The notes: a model not told the origin generated them from the letters alone. A stretch of DNA of 64,000 nucleotides from DATCLS01 sp036563805 (GCA_036563805.1 DATCLS010000090.1:1-64000); one strand, 5' to 3'. Counted from the stretch's first letter, positions 15,149 to 24,424 are shown. Numbers and translations: made by a program.

Positions 15149-16222
15149 GTGACCGGCGTGTTCGACATCCTCAGCGCCGACGGGTTCGAGCAGGTCGCCT
15201 TCTGCCACGACTCGTCGACCGGGCTTCGGGCCATCGTCGCCATCCACTCGACGACGCTCGGTCCCGCCCTCGGCGGCACTCGGTTCCTGCCCTACTCGTC
15301 CGAGGAAGACGCCCTGATGGACGTCTGCCGCCTGGCCCGGGGCATGACGTACAAGCACGCGGTGTGCGGCAACGACCTCGGCGGCGGCAAGGCGGTCATC
15401 ATCGGCGACCCCCGCATCGCCAAGAGCGAGGAGCTGCTGCGGGCCTACGCCCGGTTCGTCGACGGCCTCAACGGCCGCTACGTCACCGCCGAGGACGTCG
15501 GCACCAGCCAGGCCGACATGGACATCATCCGCCGCGAGACCCCGCACGTCACCGGCGTGAGCGAGGCGCTGGGCGGCTCGGGCGACCCCTCCCCCGCCAC
15601 CGCCACCGGCGTGCTGTGGGCCATGCGGGCCGTGGCCGAGCGGCTGTGGGGCAGCCCCTCCTTGGCCGGCCGGCACGTGTGCATCTCCGGCGTCGGCAAG
15701 GTCGGCGCCGCGCTGGCCGCCCACCTGGCGGCCGAGGGGGCGAAGCTCACGCTGTCCGACGTCGACGAGGTGGCGCTGAGCACGGCCGCCGAGCGGCACG
15801 ACGCCCTGACCGTGGCGCCCGAGTCGGCCCACGCCGTGCCGTGCGACATCTTCTCGCCGTGCGCCCTCGGGTCGGTGCTCAACCCGGCCACGATCCCCGA
15901 GCTGCACTGCGACGCGGTCGTCGGGAGCGCCAACAACCAGCTGGCTTCGATGGCCGACGCCGAGCGGCTGCGGCACCGCAACATCGTGTACGTGCCCGAC
16001 TTCGTGGCCAACGCCGGGGGCGTCATCAACATCGCCGAGGAGGCCAACGGCTACGACCGGGCTCGGGCCGAGGCCCGGCTCGAGTCGATCCACGACACGG
16101 TGATGCGGGTGTTCCACAAGGCCGAGACCGACGGCATCACCACCACGGCCGCCGCCGAGCGCCTGGCCGAGGAGCGCATCGCGGCGATGAGCCGGGTGCA
16201 GCTGATCCGCACCCGGCGCTGA
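15149..16222 (+). CDS. Leu/Val/Phe-type amino-acid dehydrogenase
   Basis: NAD-dependent oxidative deamination of branched-chain or aromatic amino acids to the 2-oxo acid. From GTG at 15149 the product has 357 residues and begins VTGVFDIL, as in leucine dehydrogenases. Motifs include LGPALGGTR, GMTYKHAV with one catalytic Lys, NDLGGGKAVI with the second, TAEDVGTS, and the Rossmann segment HVCISGVGKVG. DFVANAGGVIN lies near the C terminus. Substrate preference among Leu, Val and Phe cannot be fixed by eye. Convergent with the iron permease gene, 15 bases apart. Confidence 0.92.
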   Translation: MTGVFDILSADGFEQVAFCHDSSTGLRAIVAIHSTTLGPALGGTRFLPYSSEEDALMDVCRLARGMTYKHAVCGNDLGGGKAVIIGDPRIAKSEELLRAYARFVDGLNGRYVTAEDVGTSQADMDIIRRETPHVTGVSEALGGSGDPSPATATGVLWAMRAVAERLWGSPSLAGRHVCISGVGKVGAALAAHLAAEGAKLTLSDVDEVALSTAAERHDALTVAPESAHAVPCDIFSPCALGSVLNPATIPELHCDAVVGSANNQLASMADAERLRHRNIVYVPDFVANAGGVINIAEEANGYDRARAEARLESIHDTVMRVFHKAETDGITTTAAAERLAEERIAAMSRVQLIRTRR

Positions 16223-16237
16223 GGCGGTCGGCACCCG

Positions 16238-17947
16238 TCAGACCTGGGCGGCGGCCGACTCCCAGTCGCCCCGACGCAGCAGGCGGACCAGCACGATGAC
16301 CGGCAGCAGGCCCACGGCCACGATGAGCAGGGCCGGCAGGGCGGCCGTGTCGAACCGGGTGTCCTTGGTGGCCTCCCAGACCGTGACGGCCAGCGTGTCG
16401 CCGCCCAGCGGCCGGAGCAGCGCCGTGGCCGGCAGCTCCTTCATGACCTCCACCAGGACGAGCAGGGCGGCGGCCAACATGCCGGGCCGGAGCAGGGGGA
16501 TGTGCACGTCGGCCAGCACCCGGGTCCGGTCGGCGCCCAGCGATCGGGCGGCGTCGTCGAGGTTGGGGCTGATCCGGCTCATGCGGGCCTCGACGGCGAA
16601 GTAGGCCAGCGCGTGGAACCGCACCAGGTAGGCGATGATCAGGCCCAGCGCCGTGCCGGTGAAGATCAGCTGGCCGTCGAACGAGTCGGCGAGGCGGCGG
16701 TCGACCCACACCAGCGGGACGTAGACCGCCACCGCCACGACCGTGCCCGGCACCGCGTAGCCGACCGTGGCCAGCCGGGCGGCCAGGCGCCCGCCGGGCG
16801 AGGGCCGGGCCCGCTGCCCGTAGGCGACCACGGTGGCGGTGATCACGGCCACCGTCGCCGCCGCCAGGCCGAGCAGCAGCGTGTTGCGGGCCGCCCGGCC
16901 CAGGTCGGCGTCGAGGGTGCCGTCGGCCACCGTCTCGATCGACCAGGCGACGAGCTGGGCGCAGGGCACCACGAACACGACCGCCAGCAGCAGCGCGCCC
17001 GGCAGCGGGGCCAGCCACCGCGCCGGGCCCCGCATCGGCCGCGGCACCACGGCGTCGCCGGCCCCGAGCGCCTGGTGGTAACGGGCGCGGCCCCGGACGA
17101 GCCGCTCGACCGTGACCATCAGGAGCGCCAGGCTGACGAGGACGGTGGCCAGCTGGAGCGCGGCGTCCTGGTCGAACGTGCCGTACCAGACGCGGTAGAT
17201 GGCGCTGGTCAGCGCCTGGATGCCGAGCAGGTCGACCGTGCCGAAGTCGGCGAGCGCCTCCATGACGGCCAGCGCCGCTCCGCCGGCCAGCGCCGGCCGA
17301 GCCAGCGGCACGGCCACCCGGCGGATCGCCTGCCCGTAGGTGCAGCCCAGCGTGCGGGCGGCGTCGAGCGCCTGGCGCGACTGCCCGAGGAAGGCGCTCC
17401 GCCCCAGCACGTAGACGTAGGGGTACAGGACCGACGTGAGCACCACGATGGCGCCGACCGGCGTCCGGAGGCCGGGGATCTGCAGGCCGTTGCCGAACAG
17501 GCTCGTCTGCAGTGGGCTGGCCAGGCCGTACTGGCCGAGCACGACGAACACCAGCACATAAGCGGGCATCGCCATCGGCAGCACCAGCGCCCAGTCGAGC
17601 CACCGGCGGCCCGGGAAGTCGTAGAACGACACCAGCACGGCCAGCCCGCCGCCGACCACCAGCGTGCCGGCCCCTACCCCGGCGCCCAGCAGCACGCTCG
17701 TGACCAGCGCCCGGGGCAGGAGCGTGCGGGAGATCTCGCCGAACGCCTCGCCCTCGCCGACGAAGCTGGCCGGCAGGGCGACGAGCGGGCCGACGACCAC
17801 GAGGGCGATGACGATGCCGAGCACCGCCCAGCCCGGGAACCGGCCACCGGCGCGCCGGCGGCGCGCGGCCGGGGCGGAAGCCGACGCCGAGGGGCCGTCC
17901 GCCGCCGGATCGCGGGACGTCGGGGCGCCGCCCGCCAGGTCCGTCAC
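16238..17947 (-). CDS. fbpB: Ferric-iron ABC transporter permease
   Basis: The inner-membrane channel of an Fe(III) importer of the FbpABC/FutABC type. The 569-residue protein is a fused pair of binding-protein-dependent permease domains with about 12 helices. The EAA-like cytoplasmic loops are visible twice: DAARTLGCTYGQAIRRVAVP in the first half, and DDAARSLGADRTRVLADVHIP in the second. The N-terminal 35 residues are Ala/Arg-rich and cytoplasmic. The GTG start overlaps the stop of the binding-protein gene (GTGA), so the two are co-translated. The ATPase gene lies divergently upstream. Confidence 0.9.
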   Translation of the reverse strand: MTDLAGGAPTSRDPAADGPSASASAPAARRRRAGGRFPGWAVLGIVIALVVVGPLVALPASFVGEGEAFGEISRTLLPRALVTSVLLGAGVGAGTLVVGGGLAVLVSFYDFPGRRWLDWALVLPMAMPAYVLVFVVLGQYGLASPLQTSLFGNGLQIPGLRTPVGAIVVLTSVLYPYVYVLGRSAFLGQSRQALDAARTLGCTYGQAIRRVAVPLARPALAGGAALAVMEALADFGTVDLLGIQALTSAIYRVWYGTFDQDAALQLATVLVSLALLMVTVERLVRGRARYHQALGAGDAVVPRPMRGPARWLAPLPGALLLAVVFVVPCAQLVAWSIETVADGTLDADLGRAARNTLLLGLAAATVAVITATVVAYGQRARPSPGGRLAARLATVGYAVPGTVVAVAVYVPLVWVDRRLADSFDGQLIFTGTALGLIIAYLVRFHALAYFAVEARMSRISPNLDDAARSLGADRTRVLADVHIPLLRPGMLAAALLVLVEVMKELPATALLRPLGGDTLAVTVWEATKDTRFDTAALPALLIVAVGLLPVIVLVRLLRRGDWESAAAQV

Positions 17948-18972
17948 CGCCAGCCGACGTCGAGCATGAGCTGCACCGCCTCGTCGAGCAGCGGCCCGGC
18001 CTCGTCCACCGCGATGGGATCCATCCGCACGTCCGCCCAGTCACGGATGTGCTCGGCCGGCGGCACGTCGGGGTTGGCCGCGAACTCGCTGCCGGTCGTG
18101 AACTCGTCCTGGGCCTCGCGGGAGGTCAGGAACTCCATCAGCGCGATGGCGTCCTCCTCGCGGTCGGTGCCCCGCACCACGCCGATCCCCGAGACGTTGG
18201 CGTGGGCGCCGGCGCCGTCCTGGTCGGGCCACGCCGGAGCCACCGGGAAGTCGGGGTTCTCGGCCAGGGCCCGGCCCAGGTAGTAGTGGTTCGACAGGCC
18301 GACGTCGCAGTCGCCGGCCGCGATGGCGGCCAGCAGCTCGCCGTCCGAGTTGATGATGTCGGGGTCGTTGGCCATCCACGACCGCAGCAGCTCTTCCGTG
18401 GCCTCGCGGCCCCGCTTGGCGATCATGTCGGCCACCAGCGACTGGTTGTACTCGTTGTTGGACGTGCGCAGGCAGGTCCGCCCCCGCCAGCGGGGGTCGC
18501 CGAGGTCCTCGTAGCTGGTGACGGCGCCCTCGGGGACCCGCTCGGTCGACACCACCGGGATGCGCAGCCGGGTCGTGAGCGCCCACCAGGCGCCGTCGGG
18601 GTCGTGCAGCTCGGGCGGGATGTTGGCCTCGAGCTCGGGGGTGGTGACGTTGGCCAGCAGGCCCGCTTCCTCGGCCCGCCACAGGTTGGCCAGGTCGGTG
18701 GTGACCAGGACGTCGGCCGGCGTGTCGTCGCCCTCGCGGCGCAGCCGCTCGAACAGCTCGGGGGCCGTGCCGCCCCGCAGCTCGACCTCGATGCCGGTGG
18801 CCTCCTCGAACTCGTGGAACACCGCCTCGTCGCCGTAGTGCGACCGGCCGTTGTAGATCACGAGCGCGTCGTCGCCCCCGGCCGCCACCAGCGCGCCGAC
18901 GACGATGACGACCACGGCCAGCGCCCCCAGCACCGGCAGCGGCCAGCGGCGTCGGATCAGTGCTGAGAGCAG
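17944..18972 (-). CDS. fbpA: Ferric-iron ABC transporter substrate-binding protein
   Basis: An extracytoplasmic Fe(III)-binding protein. The mature part begins near DDALVIYNGRSHYGDE, typical of the FutA/FbpA group. It contains the fold landmarks VLVTTDLANLWRAEEAGLL, WWALTTRLR and GLSNHYYLGRAL, whose adjacent tyrosines are the iron ligands in this family. An N-terminal helix (WPLPVLGALAVVVIVVGALV) is a signal or anchor; no lipobox Cys follows it. No ATG or GTG occurs near the expected start. AGGAGG seven bases before a CTG at 18972 suggests CTG initiation, giving 342 residues, the usual length. Confidence 0.88.
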   Translation of the reverse strand: MLSALIRRRWPLPVLGALAVVVIVVGALVAAGGDDALVIYNGRSHYGDEAVFHEFEEATGIEVELRGGTAPELFERLRREGDDTPADVLVTTDLANLWRAEEAGLLANVTTPELEANIPPELHDPDGAWWALTTRLRIPVVSTERVPEGAVTSYEDLGDPRWRGRTCLRTSNNEYNQSLVADMIAKRGREATEELLRSWMANDPDIINSDGELLAAIAAGDCDVGLSNHYYLGRALAENPDFPVAPAWPDQDGAGAHANVSGIGVVRGTDREEDAIALMEFLTSREAQDEFTTGSEFAANPDVPPAEHIRDWADVRMDPIAVDEAGPLLDEAVQLMLDVGWR

Positions 18973-19030
18973 GGCCCACCTCCTCGAACTGTCTGTGGCG
19001 CGTCTTCGGAAGCACCCTAGCCGGCGGGGG

Positions 19031-19043
19031 TTAGGAGACCTGA
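19031..19043. promoter_or_regulatory. Possible iron-regulator site between fbpA and fbpC
   Basis: TTAGG-aga-CCTGA is an imperfect palindrome in the 127-base divergent gap of the iron importer. Its halves resemble those of DtxR/IdeR boxes (TTAGG...CCTAA), but the centre is shorter than the 19-base consensus. Position and function make it plausible; the match alone is weak. Confidence 0.3.
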
Positions 19044-19087
19044 ATGGCCGGCAGTCTGCGGCCTGACGGTCGGGCGTCGTCGTCGGG

Positions 19088-19093
19088 TAGCAT
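19088..19093 (+). promoter_or_regulatory. Leaderless -10 element for fbpC
   Basis: TAGCAT ends 6 bases before the GTG start at 19100. Confidence 0.5.
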
Positions 19094-19099
19094 GCGAGC

Positions 19100-20470
19100 G
19101 TGTCCGGGCTTGCCCCGCCCCCCACGCCGACCTCGCCAGGCTCGGCCGGTGCCGCCGGCTCGGCCGGTGCCACCGGCGGGCCGGACGCGGCCGGGGCGCC
19201 GACCGGCGCCGGCGGGGCATCCGGGGCCGCCGCAGCGGCGATCCGGGCCGTCGGCGTGCACAAGACCTTCGGTCGCACCCGGGCCGTCGCCGGCGCCTCC
19301 GTGACCGTGGAGCGCGGCCAGATGGTGGCGCTCCTCGGGCCGAGCGGGTCGGGCAAGACCACGCTGCTGCGGATCGTCGCCGGCTTCGAAGAGCCCGACG
19401 CCGGCACCGTGGCCATCGGCGGGCGGCCCGTGGCTGGCGACGGCACCTGGGAGGAGCCCGACCAACGTCGGGTCGGCATGGTGTTCCAGGACGGGGCGCT
19501 GTTCCCCCACCTGACCGTGGCCGGCAACGTCGGTTTCGGCCACCCCGGGCCCGGCCGCGTCGAGCAGTGCCTCGATCTCGTCGGGCTGGCCCACCGCGCC
19601 CGGTCCTACCCCCACGAGCTCTCGGGCGGCGAACGGCAGCGGGTGGCGCTGGCCCGGGCGCTCGCCACCGAGCCCGAGGTCGTGCTGCTCGACGAGCCGT
19701 TCGCCTCGCTCGACGCTGGGCTGCGCGAGACGCTGCGCGAGGAGGTGGCGGCCATCCTGCGCTCGGCCGGGGCCAGCGCCCTGTTGGTCACGCACGACCA
19801 GCAGGAGGCGCTGTCGCTGGCCGACGTCGTCGTCGTGATGCGCGACGGGCGCATCGAGCAGGCCGGACCGCCCGAGGAGGTGTACGCCCGCCCCGCCACC
19901 CGCTGGGTGGCCGAGTTCCTGGGGGCGGCCGAGGTCGTGCCCGGCACGGCGCGCAACGGCGTGGTCGACAGCGAGCTGGGGCGGTTCCCCGCCGCGGCCG
20001 GGCTGCGGGGGCCGGTCGACCTGGTGGTGCGGCCCGAGTCGGTGGTGATCGCCGCCGCCGACGGGGACGCCGGGGACGTGCCGTCCGGGGCCGCGGACGG
20101 CGGGCTCGCGGGGAACGGTGGCGCCGCCGGCCACGACAACGGCGGCGCCGGGAACGGTGGCGCCGCCGGAAACGGCGACGACGTGCCGGCCACGGCCGTG
20201 CCGGCCCGGGTGGTCGGCCGCTCCTACTACGGGCACGACCAGCTCGTCCGCCTCGAGCTGGCCAGCGGTCTCCAGCTGCGCAGCCGCCGGCACGGCGCCC
20301 ACCCGTGGCGCCCGGGCGACGACGTGCGGGTGTGGGTCGACGGGCCGGTGAGCGTGCTGCCGGCGGACGGCTCGACCGGGGCGAACGGCGGGTCGGTCGG
20401 CGGGGCCAGCGGTCCCGACGACGCCGCCGACGGTCCCGCCGACGCGCCGGCCGGGGCGTCCGCCGGCTAG
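19100..20470 (+). CDS. fbpC: Ferric-iron ABC transporter ATP-binding protein
   Basis: The ATPase that powers the FbpAB importer encoded divergently upstream. After a 47-residue Ala/Gly/Pro extension the nucleotide-binding domain shows Walker A GPSGSGKTT, signature LSGGERQRVALARAL, Walker B VVLLDEPFASLD and the H-loop TH in LLVTHDQQEA. A TOBE-type regulatory domain (about 280-430) follows, interrupted by an Asn/Gly/Ala-rich insert containing GNGGAAG repeats and a matching 20-base DNA repeat (20111-20130 and 20150-20169). The C terminus is again low-complexity. The length of 456 residues exceeds the usual 350. Confidence 0.92.
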   Translation: MSGLAPPPTPTSPGSAGAAGSAGATGGPDAAGAPTGAGGASGAAAAAIRAVGVHKTFGRTRAVAGASVTVERGQMVALLGPSGSGKTTLLRIVAGFEEPDAGTVAIGGRPVAGDGTWEEPDQRRVGMVFQDGALFPHLTVAGNVGFGHPGPGRVEQCLDLVGLAHRARSYPHELSGGERQRVALARALATEPEVVLLDEPFASLDAGLRETLREEVAAILRSAGASALLVTHDQQEALSLADVVVVMRDGRIEQAGPPEEVYARPATRWVAEFLGAAEVVPGTARNGVVDSELGRFPAAAGLRGPVDLVVRPESVVIAAADGDAGDVPSGAADGGLAGNGGAAGHDNGGAGNGGAAGNGDDVPATAVPARVVGRSYYGHDQLVRLELASGLQLRSRRHGAHPWRPGDDVRVWVDGPVSVLPADGSTGANGGSVGGASGPDDAADGPADAPAGASAG

Positions 20471-20477
20471 GCGGGGC

Positions 20478-22040
20478 GTGTCCACGCTCGCCGAGCCCGC
20501 GGCCGCGCCGCGGGCGGACGCCAGCCGCCATGCGTCCCCCACCGGCGACGCGCCCTGGGGCCTGCGGCGGTCGCCGGCCCTGCCGGCCGCCGTGTGCCTC
20601 GGGGTGGCGGTCGTGTCGCTGGTCCTGCCGGCGACGCTGGCCTTCGACCCATGGGCCTGGCTCGTGTGGGGCCGCGAGGTCCTCCACCTCGACCTCGACT
20701 CCACCGGCGGCCCGTCGTGGAAGCCGCTGCCCGTCCTGTTCGCCACCGGGATGGCGGCCACCGGCGACCTGGCCCCCACCGTGTGGCTGGTGGCCGGACG
20801 GACCGCCGGCCTGCTGGCGCTCGTCTTCGCCTTCCGCCTGGCCGCCCGGTGCGCGGGGCCGGCGGCGGGGGCGGTCGCCGCCGGACTGGTCGTCCTCACC
20901 CCCGACGGCGGGCCCCGCTTCCTGCGCTTGGTGACGGAGGGCCACGCCGACGCGCTGTCGGCCACGCTGTGCCTGTGGGCCGTCGAGCGGCACCTCGACG
21001 GCAAGCGGGCCCACGCGCTCGTGCTCGGGACCGGGCTCGCGCTCATGCGGCCCGAGGCCTGGCCGTTCCTCGGCCTGTACGCGCTCTGGCTGTGGCGGCG
21101 GGAGCCACGACGACGGGCGCTGATCGTCGCCCTCCTGGTGGCCGTGCCGGTCCTGTGGTTCGGGGGCGACTGGTGGGGGTCCGGGTCGCCGTGGCACGGG
21201 GCCGACGCCGCCCAGGTCGTGTCCGGCACCGCCGCCGATCGCTTCGGGCTGGCGTTCGAGCGGATGGTCAAGGTGGTCGTGCCGCCGGCCTGGGTGCTGG
21301 CCGGGGTCGCGGTGGCCGGGGCTTGGCGGCGCCGCGACCGGGTCCTCCCGGCGCTCGCCGGTGGGGCACTGGCGTGGTTCGCCCTCGTCGTCGGGATGAG
21401 CGTCGCCCTCCGGTACGCGGCGCTCAGCCGGTTCCTGCTGCCGGGGGCGGTGCTGCTGTGCGTGCTGGCCGGGATCGGCGCCGTGCGGGCGGTCACGTGG
21501 GCGGCGGAGCGGGCGGTGGGCGCCGTCGCCTCGCCGGCCGGGACGGACCGGCGCAGGCGGCGGGTCGCGGTGGCCGGCGCCGTGGCGGTCGCCGTGATCG
21601 GCAGCCTGCCGGCCGTGCTGCCGCGGGTCCTCGCCTTCGGGGCGCTGGCGGACGAGATCGCCATGCGGGCCCGCCTCGAGCGGTCCCTCGACGAGGCGCT
21701 CGACCGGGCCGGGGGTCCCGACGCGGTGCTGGCCTGCGGGCGGGTGGTGATCAGCACGTCCGACGTCCCCCGGATGGCCCTGGCCTGGAAGCTGGCGGTG
21801 CCGCTGCACGACGTCGACCGCCGGCTCCGGGGCGAGCCCGGGGTCGTGTTCGCCCAGCGGGGCGGGCGCCTGGACCGGGAGCTGGGCGCGGCCCTGGGCG
21901 CCGGCGAGGGGACCGGCGGTCAAGAGGGCGCCGCCGGTCGGGAGGGCGCCGGCGGCTCCGGGTCGGGCGGGCGAGCGGTCACGCTGGTCGCCCGGTCCGC
22001 CGAGTGGACGGTCTACGGGGTCGGGTGCCCGGAGGGGTGA
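20478..22040 (+). CDS. GT-C type membrane glycosyltransferase
   Basis: A 520-residue polytopic protein with about 9-11 hydrophobic helices. FDPWAWLVWGREV in the first extracytoplasmic loop carries the acidic residue expected for GT39/ArnT/GT-C enzymes that use polyprenyl-phosphate sugars. TEGHADALSATLCLWAVERH and LALMRPEAWPFLGLYAL match the arginine/Pro-Glu pattern of actinobacterial relatives. The C-terminal 180 residues form a soluble extracytoplasmic part. The GTG start lies 7 bases after fbpC. It heads a glycan-related run continuing with a GT2 gene. Substrate unknown. Confidence 0.75.
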   Translation: MSTLAEPAAAPRADASRHASPTGDAPWGLRRSPALPAAVCLGVAVVSLVLPATLAFDPWAWLVWGREVLHLDLDSTGGPSWKPLPVLFATGMAATGDLAPTVWLVAGRTAGLLALVFAFRLAARCAGPAAGAVAAGLVVLTPDGGPRFLRLVTEGHADALSATLCLWAVERHLDGKRAHALVLGTGLALMRPEAWPFLGLYALWLWRREPRRRALIVALLVAVPVLWFGGDWWGSGSPWHGADAAQVVSGTAADRFGLAFERMVKVVVPPAWVLAGVAVAGAWRRRDRVLPALAGGALAWFALVVGMSVALRYAALSRFLLPGAVLLCVLAGIGAVRAVTWAAERAVGAVASPAGTDRRRRRVAVAGAVAVAVIGSLPAVLPRVLAFGALADEIAMRARLERSLDEALDRAGGPDAVLACGRVVISTSDVPRMALAWKLAVPLHDVDRRLRGEPGVVFAQRGGRLDRELGAALGAGEGTGGQEGAAGREGAGGSGSGGRAVTLVARSAEWTVYGVGCPEG

Positions 22041-22100
22041 CGACACGGGGTCCCGCTGGCCGCAGGACCGATCAATCTCTATCAGGCCGGCCTAAGAACG

Positions 22101-22106
22101 TAGAGT
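22101..22106 (+). promoter_or_regulatory. Leaderless -10 element for the GT2 gene
   Basis: TAGAGT ends 7 bases before GTG 22114. The surrounding CCTAAGAACGTAGAG is A/T-rich for this genome. Confidence 0.5.
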
Positions 22107-22113
22107 CGGCGCG

Positions 22114-23295
22114 GTGATCACGTTGTCAGTGGTGGTGCCGGCGACGGACAGGCCGCCGACCCTCCCCCGCTGCCGGGCCGCGCTGGCGGCCGCCGCCGAC
22201 CCGGCCGACGAGGTGATCGTCGTGGACGGGCCGCCCGACCTGTCGGCCGCCGGGGCACGCAACGCCGGGGCGCAGCGGGCGACCGGGGACGTCGTCGTGT
22301 TCGTCGACGCCGACGTCGAGGTGCACCGGGACGCCCTGGCCCGGATTCGGGCCGCCTTCGCCACCCGCCCCGAGCTGACCGCGCTCTACGGGTCGTACGA
22401 CGACCGGCCCCACGACCGCCGGATCGTCTCGGCGTTCCGGAACCTGCTGCACCACCACGTCCACCAGTCCGCCCCCGGGCCGGCGGAGACGTTCTGGACG
22501 GGGCTCGGTGCCGTCCGGCGGACCGCCTTCCTGGCGGTGGGCGGGTTCGACGAGGACCGGTACCCGCACCCGTCGATCGAGGACATCGACCTCGGCCGCC
22601 GGCTGCACGCCGCCGGGGCCCGGATCGAGCTCGACCCCGCCATCCAGGGTACGCACCTCAAGTCGTGGACGCTGCGGTCGATGGTGTGGACCGACTTCGC
22701 CCGGCGGGCGGTGCCCTGGGTGGCGCTCCAGCTGCGGACCCGGCGGCTGAGCACGGCCCTCAACTGCGGGTGGCGCCACCGCCTCAGCGCCGCCAGCTGC
22801 GCCCTCGCCGCCGGGAGCGCGGTGCTGGGCTGGCCGCGCCTGGCGCTGGCGGCCGCCCTCGTCCTGCTGGCGCTCAACCACGGTTTCTACGCCCTTTTGG
22901 CCCGGCGGCTCGGGCCGGGGCCGGCGGTCGTCGGCGTGGCGCTGCACGGGGTGCACCACCTGGTGGCGGTGGCGGCCGTGCCCGTCGGCGTGGTCGCTGC
23001 GCTGGGCGCGTGGGTGTCGGCGCTCCGCCGCCGCCCCGCTCGGACGGGAACCGGCCCCGGAACCGCGACCGACCTCGACGGCGCCGGGCTCCGCACCGGC
23101 ACGGCGACGGCCGACGCCGGCGGGGCGGGGCCCGACGCGCGCCCCGCGCCGCTCGGCACTGGTCACGACCGCCCGCCGGCCGACGACGGCGATCGGCTCG
23201 GTGGGCCGGGGACCGGGGCGGCGGGTGCGGGGCGGTCCGCCGGGGCAGGTCGGTCCACCGGCGCGGTCCGGGGCCCGGGCACACTCGCCCGATGA
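22114..23295 (+). CDS. Family 2 glycosyltransferase, membrane-associated
   Basis: A GT-A fold enzyme of 393 residues. TLSVVVPATDRP opens the nucleotide-sugar domain. VVFVDADVEV provides the DxD metal motif, WTGLGAVRRTAF the acceptor region, and EDIDLGRRL the ED catalytic-base motif. Two or three C-terminal hydrophobic helices (about 225-300) tether it to the membrane. The last 70 residues are Gly/Ala/Thr-rich low complexity with AGAGRSAGAGRS-like repeats. Its stop overlaps the following oxidoreductase start (ATGA). Resembles mycofactocin- and wall-glycan-type GT2 enzymes, but the acceptor is unknown. Confidence 0.85.
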   Translation: MITLSVVVPATDRPPTLPRCRAALAAAADPADEVIVVDGPPDLSAAGARNAGAQRATGDVVVFVDADVEVHRDALARIRAAFATRPELTALYGSYDDRPHDRRIVSAFRNLLHHHVHQSAPGPAETFWTGLGAVRRTAFLAVGGFDEDRYPHPSIEDIDLGRRLHAAGARIELDPAIQGTHLKSWTLRSMVWTDFARRAVPWVALQLRTRRLSTALNCGWRHRLSAASCALAAGSAVLGWPRLALAAALVLLALNHGFYALLARRLGPGPAVVGVALHGVHHLVAVAAVPVGVVAALGAWVSALRRRPARTGTGPGTATDLDGAGLRTGTATADAGGAGPDARPAPLGTGHDRPPADDGDRLGGPGTGAAGAGRSAGAGRSTGAVRGPGTLAR

Positions 23296-24302
23296 CCGCC
23301 GCTCCCGACCGTCCCCTGGCGCTGGGCCTGGCCGGCTGCGGACGGCTGGCGACCGCCGGCTACCTCCCGGCGCTGGCCGCCGTGGCCGCCAAGGCGAACG
23401 TCCGCCTCGTGGCCGTCGCCGACCCCGACCCCGCCCGGCGGCGCGCCGTCGCCCAAGCGGGCGCGGCCCTGTTCGGTGCCGCCCCGGCCGGCGGCGACGT
23501 CGCCACGTTCCCCGACGCCGCCGCGCTGCTGGCCGGCGCCCGGGTCGACGGGCTGATCCTGGCCTCGCCGGCCGCCCACCACGTGGCCGACGCCGAGCGG
23601 GCCACGGCGGCCGGCGTCGGCGTCCTGGTCGAGAAGCCCCCGGCCCCCGACGCCGCGGGCGCCGCCGCCCTGGCCGCCCTCTCGCCGGCCCCCTGGGTGG
23701 GTTTCAACCGCCGGTTCGACCGCGGCGCCCGGGCGGTGCGGTCGGCGATCCGGGCCGCGCCCGCGAACGACCTCGCCGCGCTGCACTTGGAGATCCGCTA
23801 CCGCCGCCGGACCTGGAACGCACACGCCGTGCGCGACGACGCCCTGCTCGACCTCGGTCCGCACCTGGTCGACTGGGCCCGCTGGCTGACCGCCCGCCCG
23901 GTGGTCGAGGTGGCGTGCCGCGACCTGACGACGGAGCGGGTGGCGGCCGAGCTGACCCTGGCCGGCGGCAAGCGGGCGACGCTGGCGGCCGCCACCGACC
24001 GTCCCCACGCCGAGCGGATCACGGTGCGCGACGCCGCCGGCCGGATCCTCGCCCGTCACCGCCGCGGGGGGCTGCTCGCCGGCGTGGCCGGACGAGTGGG
24101 CCTCGGCGGGGCCAACGCCCTCGTCGCCTCGCTGGCCGGCCAGCTCGCCGCCTTCGCCGCCGCCCTGCGGGGCCAGCCGCCGGTCGACCTGGGCACGGCC
24201 GCCGACGGCCACGCCACCATGCTCGTCCTCGAGGCCATCCGGGCCAGCGCGGCCGCGGGTGGCCGTTCCACACCCGTCCACGATCCCGCGGAGGTCAGCT
24301 GA
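23292..24302 (+). CDS. Gfo/Idh/MocA-family oxidoreductase
   Basis: An NAD(P)-dependent sugar or cyclitol dehydrogenase of 336 residues. The Rossmann motif GLAGCGRLATAGYLPAL opens the domain. ILASPAAHHVADAERATAAG and VLVEKPPAPD hold the conserved EKP lysine. WNAHAVRDDALLDLGPHLVDW carries the Asp/His pair (D-x3-H) of the active site. The start overlaps the GT2 stop by ATGA, so the product probably makes or modifies a sugar used in the same glycan. Exact substrate cannot be read from the sequence. Confidence 0.88.
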   Translation: MTAAPDRPLALGLAGCGRLATAGYLPALAAVAAKANVRLVAVADPDPARRRAVAQAGAALFGAAPAGGDVATFPDAAALLAGARVDGLILASPAAHHVADAERATAAGVGVLVEKPPAPDAAGAAALAALSPAPWVGFNRRFDRGARAVRSAIRAAPANDLAALHLEIRYRRRTWNAHAVRDDALLDLGPHLVDWARWLTARPVVEVACRDLTTERVAAELTLAGGKRATLAAATDRPHAERITVRDAAGRILARHRRGGLLAGVAGRVGLGGANALVASLAGQLAAFAAALRGQPPVDLGTAADGHATMLVLEAIRASAAAGGRSTPVHDPAEVS

Positions 24303-24382
24303 TGCCGATGCTGATGCCCGCCGAGCGCCGAAGCCCGGGCTGGTCGCCGGCGCCGGTCCCGTCGTGGCCGCGCCGACCCGCC

Positions 24383-24424
24383 GCTCGGCCCGTCCCGTCC
24401 GCGGCTCGGCCCGTCCCGTCCGCC
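24383..24424 (+). repeat. Two 21-base tandem repeats
   Basis: GCTCGGCCCGTCCCGTCCGCG is repeated with one final-base change in the 223-base gap between the oxidoreductase and phosphatase-fold genes. A Pro-rich frame crosses the gap but has no protein features. Confidence 0.8.

Noticed and set aside
17944..19527. Open frame extending the iron-binding protein upstream by 185 codons
   Set aside because: It would run through the divergent promoter region and the ATPase gene, and the added residues have no similarity pattern. The signal sequence begins near 18972.
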